Positions 62,476-64,000 of a DNA stretch of 64,000 nt are shown in pieces. The stretch covers positions 1,104,123 through 1,168,122 of the forward strand of contig JAMPEV010000001.1 in NCBI GenBank assembly GCA_023664955.1. The letters run 5' to 3'. Made by a program: the position numbers and the translations under genes. Below the pieces are notes generated by a model. That model was not told the DNA's origin, ran no database searches, and saw only the letters and a list, made by a program, of their open reading frames with translations. The DNA is from Duncaniella sp. GTDB lineage: Bacteria; Bacteroidota; Bacteroidia; Bacteroidales; Muribaculaceae. Each line of letters begins with the position of its first letter. The first letter of the stretch is position 1.

Positions 62476-63861
62476 ATGGAAAATTCCGCCAAGAAAAACG
62501 GAAATGTCGTTGCTATTGTGGTGATGTTCTTCATCTACGCAATGATTTCGTTTGTAACTAACCTTGCCGCCCCTATCGGCACTATTTGGGGAAATCAGTT
62601 TGAAGGCAACTCAGTACTCGGAATGATGGGTAACATGATGAACTTCCTCGCCTATCTCTTCATGGGTATTCCCGCCGGAAACCTTCTAGTGAAAATAGGC
62701 TACAAAAAGACCGCTCTTTGGGCTATTGCCGTGGGTGTGGTTGGTCTCTTTACCCAGTATCTTTCAAGCATCGTGGGTGTTGACACTGTGATTTTCAACT
62801 TCACATCTACAACAGCTGAGGGCGTCGCTGCCACTTTCCCTATCACTCTCAACTTCTTTATCTATCTTCTCGGCGCATTCATCTGCGGTTTCTGCGTTTG
62901 CATGCTCAACACGGTTGTATGCCCGATGCTCAATCTTCTCGGCGGTGGTGGCAACAAGGGTAACCAGCTTCTACAGTTCGGAGGCGCGCTTAACTCTCTT
63001 TCTGGCACATTAACTCCGTTCTTCGTTGGCGCACTTATCGGGGTTCTTACTAAGGACACCATGATTAGCGCCGTGTCACCACTTCTCTTCATTGGCATGG
63101 GTATCTTCGCAGTAGCATTTGTGATTTTGATATTCATCCCCATCCCTGAACCCAATATGCAGCAAGGTGTAAAGAAAGTGAAATATAGTCACTCTCCTTG
63201 GAATTTCCGCCACACTGTGCTGGGTGTGATCGGCATATTCTTCTATGTGGGTATCGAAATCGGTATTCCGGGCACACTCAACTTCTACCTTGCCGACCAA
63301 GGTGCCAACGGGGCCGGTGTGGCAGGTGAGGCGTCGGCTATCGCCGGTGCGATAGTAGCCGTATATTGGTTATTCATGCTCGTGGGTCGTACTCTTTCCG
63401 GATTCATCAGTGGCGCTGTCTCATCACGTGTTCAGCTCATTGCAGTATCTACTACCGCAATTGTCCTTATAGTATTTGCAATTTTCATACCTAAGACTAC
63501 CACATTCCCTGTACCTGAGTTCCTCTATGCAGGTGGTGCGCAGGTCCCCGTAAGTGCATTCCTTTTGATACTTTGCGGTCTCTGTACATCAATCATGTGG
63601 GGTGGCATTTTCAACCTGGCAGTTGAAGGCTTAGGCAAATATACCGCTCAGGCTTCGGGTATATTCATGATGATGGTAGTCGGTGGCGGTGTGATGCCTC
63701 TTATCCAAAACGCCATAGCACATGCAGCTGGCTACATGACATCTTACTGGCTCGTAGTCGCAATGCTTGGTTATTTACTATTCTACGGACTCGTCGGTTC
63801 CAAGAATGTTAATACTGATATTCCAATAAACGAAGAGCCGGTTGACCCGCTGGATCTTTAA
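62476..63861 (+). CDS. MFS transporter, FHS-like sugar symporter
   Basis: The 461-residue membrane protein has about 12 predicted helices. The segment NTVVCPMLNLLGGGGNKGNQLLQFGGALNSLSGTLTPFFVGAL resembles the mid-region of fucose/glucose/galactose:H+ symporters (FHS family), where NPxxxxLG and NxxxSLG motifs occur. The GYKK-T loop between helices 2 and 3 is the MFS loop motif in reduced form. A sugar substrate is likely but not determined. The last codons are polar (NVNTDIPINEEPVDPLDL). The rest of the window (63862-64000) has no gene that I can support. Confidence 0.82.
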   Translation: MENSAKKNGNVVAIVVMFFIYAMISFVTNLAAPIGTIWGNQFEGNSVLGMMGNMMNFLAYLFMGIPAGNLLVKIGYKKTALWAIAVGVVGLFTQYLSSIVGVDTVIFNFTSTTAEGVAATFPITLNFFIYLLGAFICGFCVCMLNTVVCPMLNLLGGGGNKGNQLLQFGGALNSLSGTLTPFFVGALIGVLTKDTMISAVSPLLFIGMGIFAVAFVILIFIPIPEPNMQQGVKKVKYSHSPWNFRHTVLGVIGIFFYVGIEIGIPGTLNFYLADQGANGAGVAGEASAIAGAIVAVYWLFMLVGRTLSGFISGAVSSRVQLIAVSTTAIVLIVFAIFIPKTTTFPVPEFLYAGGAQVPVSAFLLILCGLCTSIMWGGIFNLAVEGLGKYTAQASGIFMMMVVGGGVMPLIQNAIAHAAGYMTSYWLVVAMLGYLLFYGLVGSKNVNTDIPINEEPVDPLDL

Positions 63862-64000
63862 AAACTGCAACAATACATGATGAACTTAAAGAGATATGTT
63901 CACTTTAAGTTTTCTGAGAACCATAAGAACTACGAGAATTCTGAGTATGAACTCATTTAAACTTTTGTGATTTGTGAATTTTTTTAAGGAATACCACTGC

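Noticed and set aside
1-64000. tRNA, rRNA, tmRNA, RNase P RNA, insertion sequences, prophage or integrative elements
   Set aside because: No cloverleaf, conserved RNA core, transposase, integrase or phage gene was noticed in any gap or frame; a tool-based scan was not possible.

Overview
The window comes from a member of the Bacteroidales (phylum Bacteroidota). The gut family Muribaculaceae is likely, but this cannot be fixed from the sequence alone. The signs are promoters of the TAnnTTTG type, often with a TTTG or TTG element 19-20 bases upstream. Others are a fused fucokinase/GDP-fucose pyrophosphorylase (Fkp), a six-gene Na+-NQR operon, secreted glycoside hydrolases, and lipoproteins with an SCSDDDK-like start. 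No rRNA, tRNA, CRISPR array, transposase, phage or conjugation gene was seen. Most of the window is ordinary chromosome.

Layout. 1-2444: NtrC-type regulator (5' cut by the window edge) and its kinase. 2466-5973: pta-ackA acetate/ATP module behind a leader with four iterated motifs, then diaminopimelate dehydrogenase. 6147-7974: LytS/LytR-type two-component pair. 8312-10123: typA/bipA. 10291-14190: secreted GH31 glucosidase and acetylesterase, followed by a decayed gene. 14769-18026 (minus): tonB-exbD-exbD-exbB. 18489-24401: nqrABCDEF. 24649-27803: clpB and a small lipoprotein. 28083-29703: metK behind a SAM-II-type riboswitch and a strong leader terminator. 29788-33789 (minus): upp, radical SAM protein, aroC, ybaK, SGNH hydrolase. 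33955-38219: fkp, TSCPD protein and fucO-like dehydrogenase. 38539-42344: GH43 enzyme, lipoprotein and PagL-like outer-membrane protein, ending against a PHP phosphoesterase. 43289-48885: five-gene MacAB/TolC-like export operon, then a Crp/Fnr regulator and an NSS transporter. 51389-56885 (minus): lipoprotein, kinase, short NtrC-like regulator lacking the AAA+ domain, ABC ATPase and large FtsX-type permease. 57265-59275: glutaminase-fold protein without its catalytic Ser/Lys, and a DUF115 protein. 59357-61390 (minus): transketolase. 61391-62475: a 1.1-kb region without a clear gene but with promoter, pseudoknot-capable and terminator signals. 62476-63861: sugar transporter of the MFS/FHS type.

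How the genes work together. NQR makes a sodium gradient that the NSS transporter can use. TonB/Exb energises outer-membrane uptake of glycans, whose products reach central metabolism through transketolase and end as acetate via Pta-AckA. Fkp salvages L-fucose for surface glycans, and a FucO-like enzyme handles lactaldehyde. Two independent export systems of the MacB/FtsX kind sit beside their likely regulators.

The items I find most worth following are: the metK leader (riboswitch plus terminator); the catalytically dead-looking glutaminase; the structured gene-poor region 61500-62084; the paired NtrC-like regulators with and without the sigma-54 domain; and a palindrome shared by the export operon and the Crp/Fnr gene.
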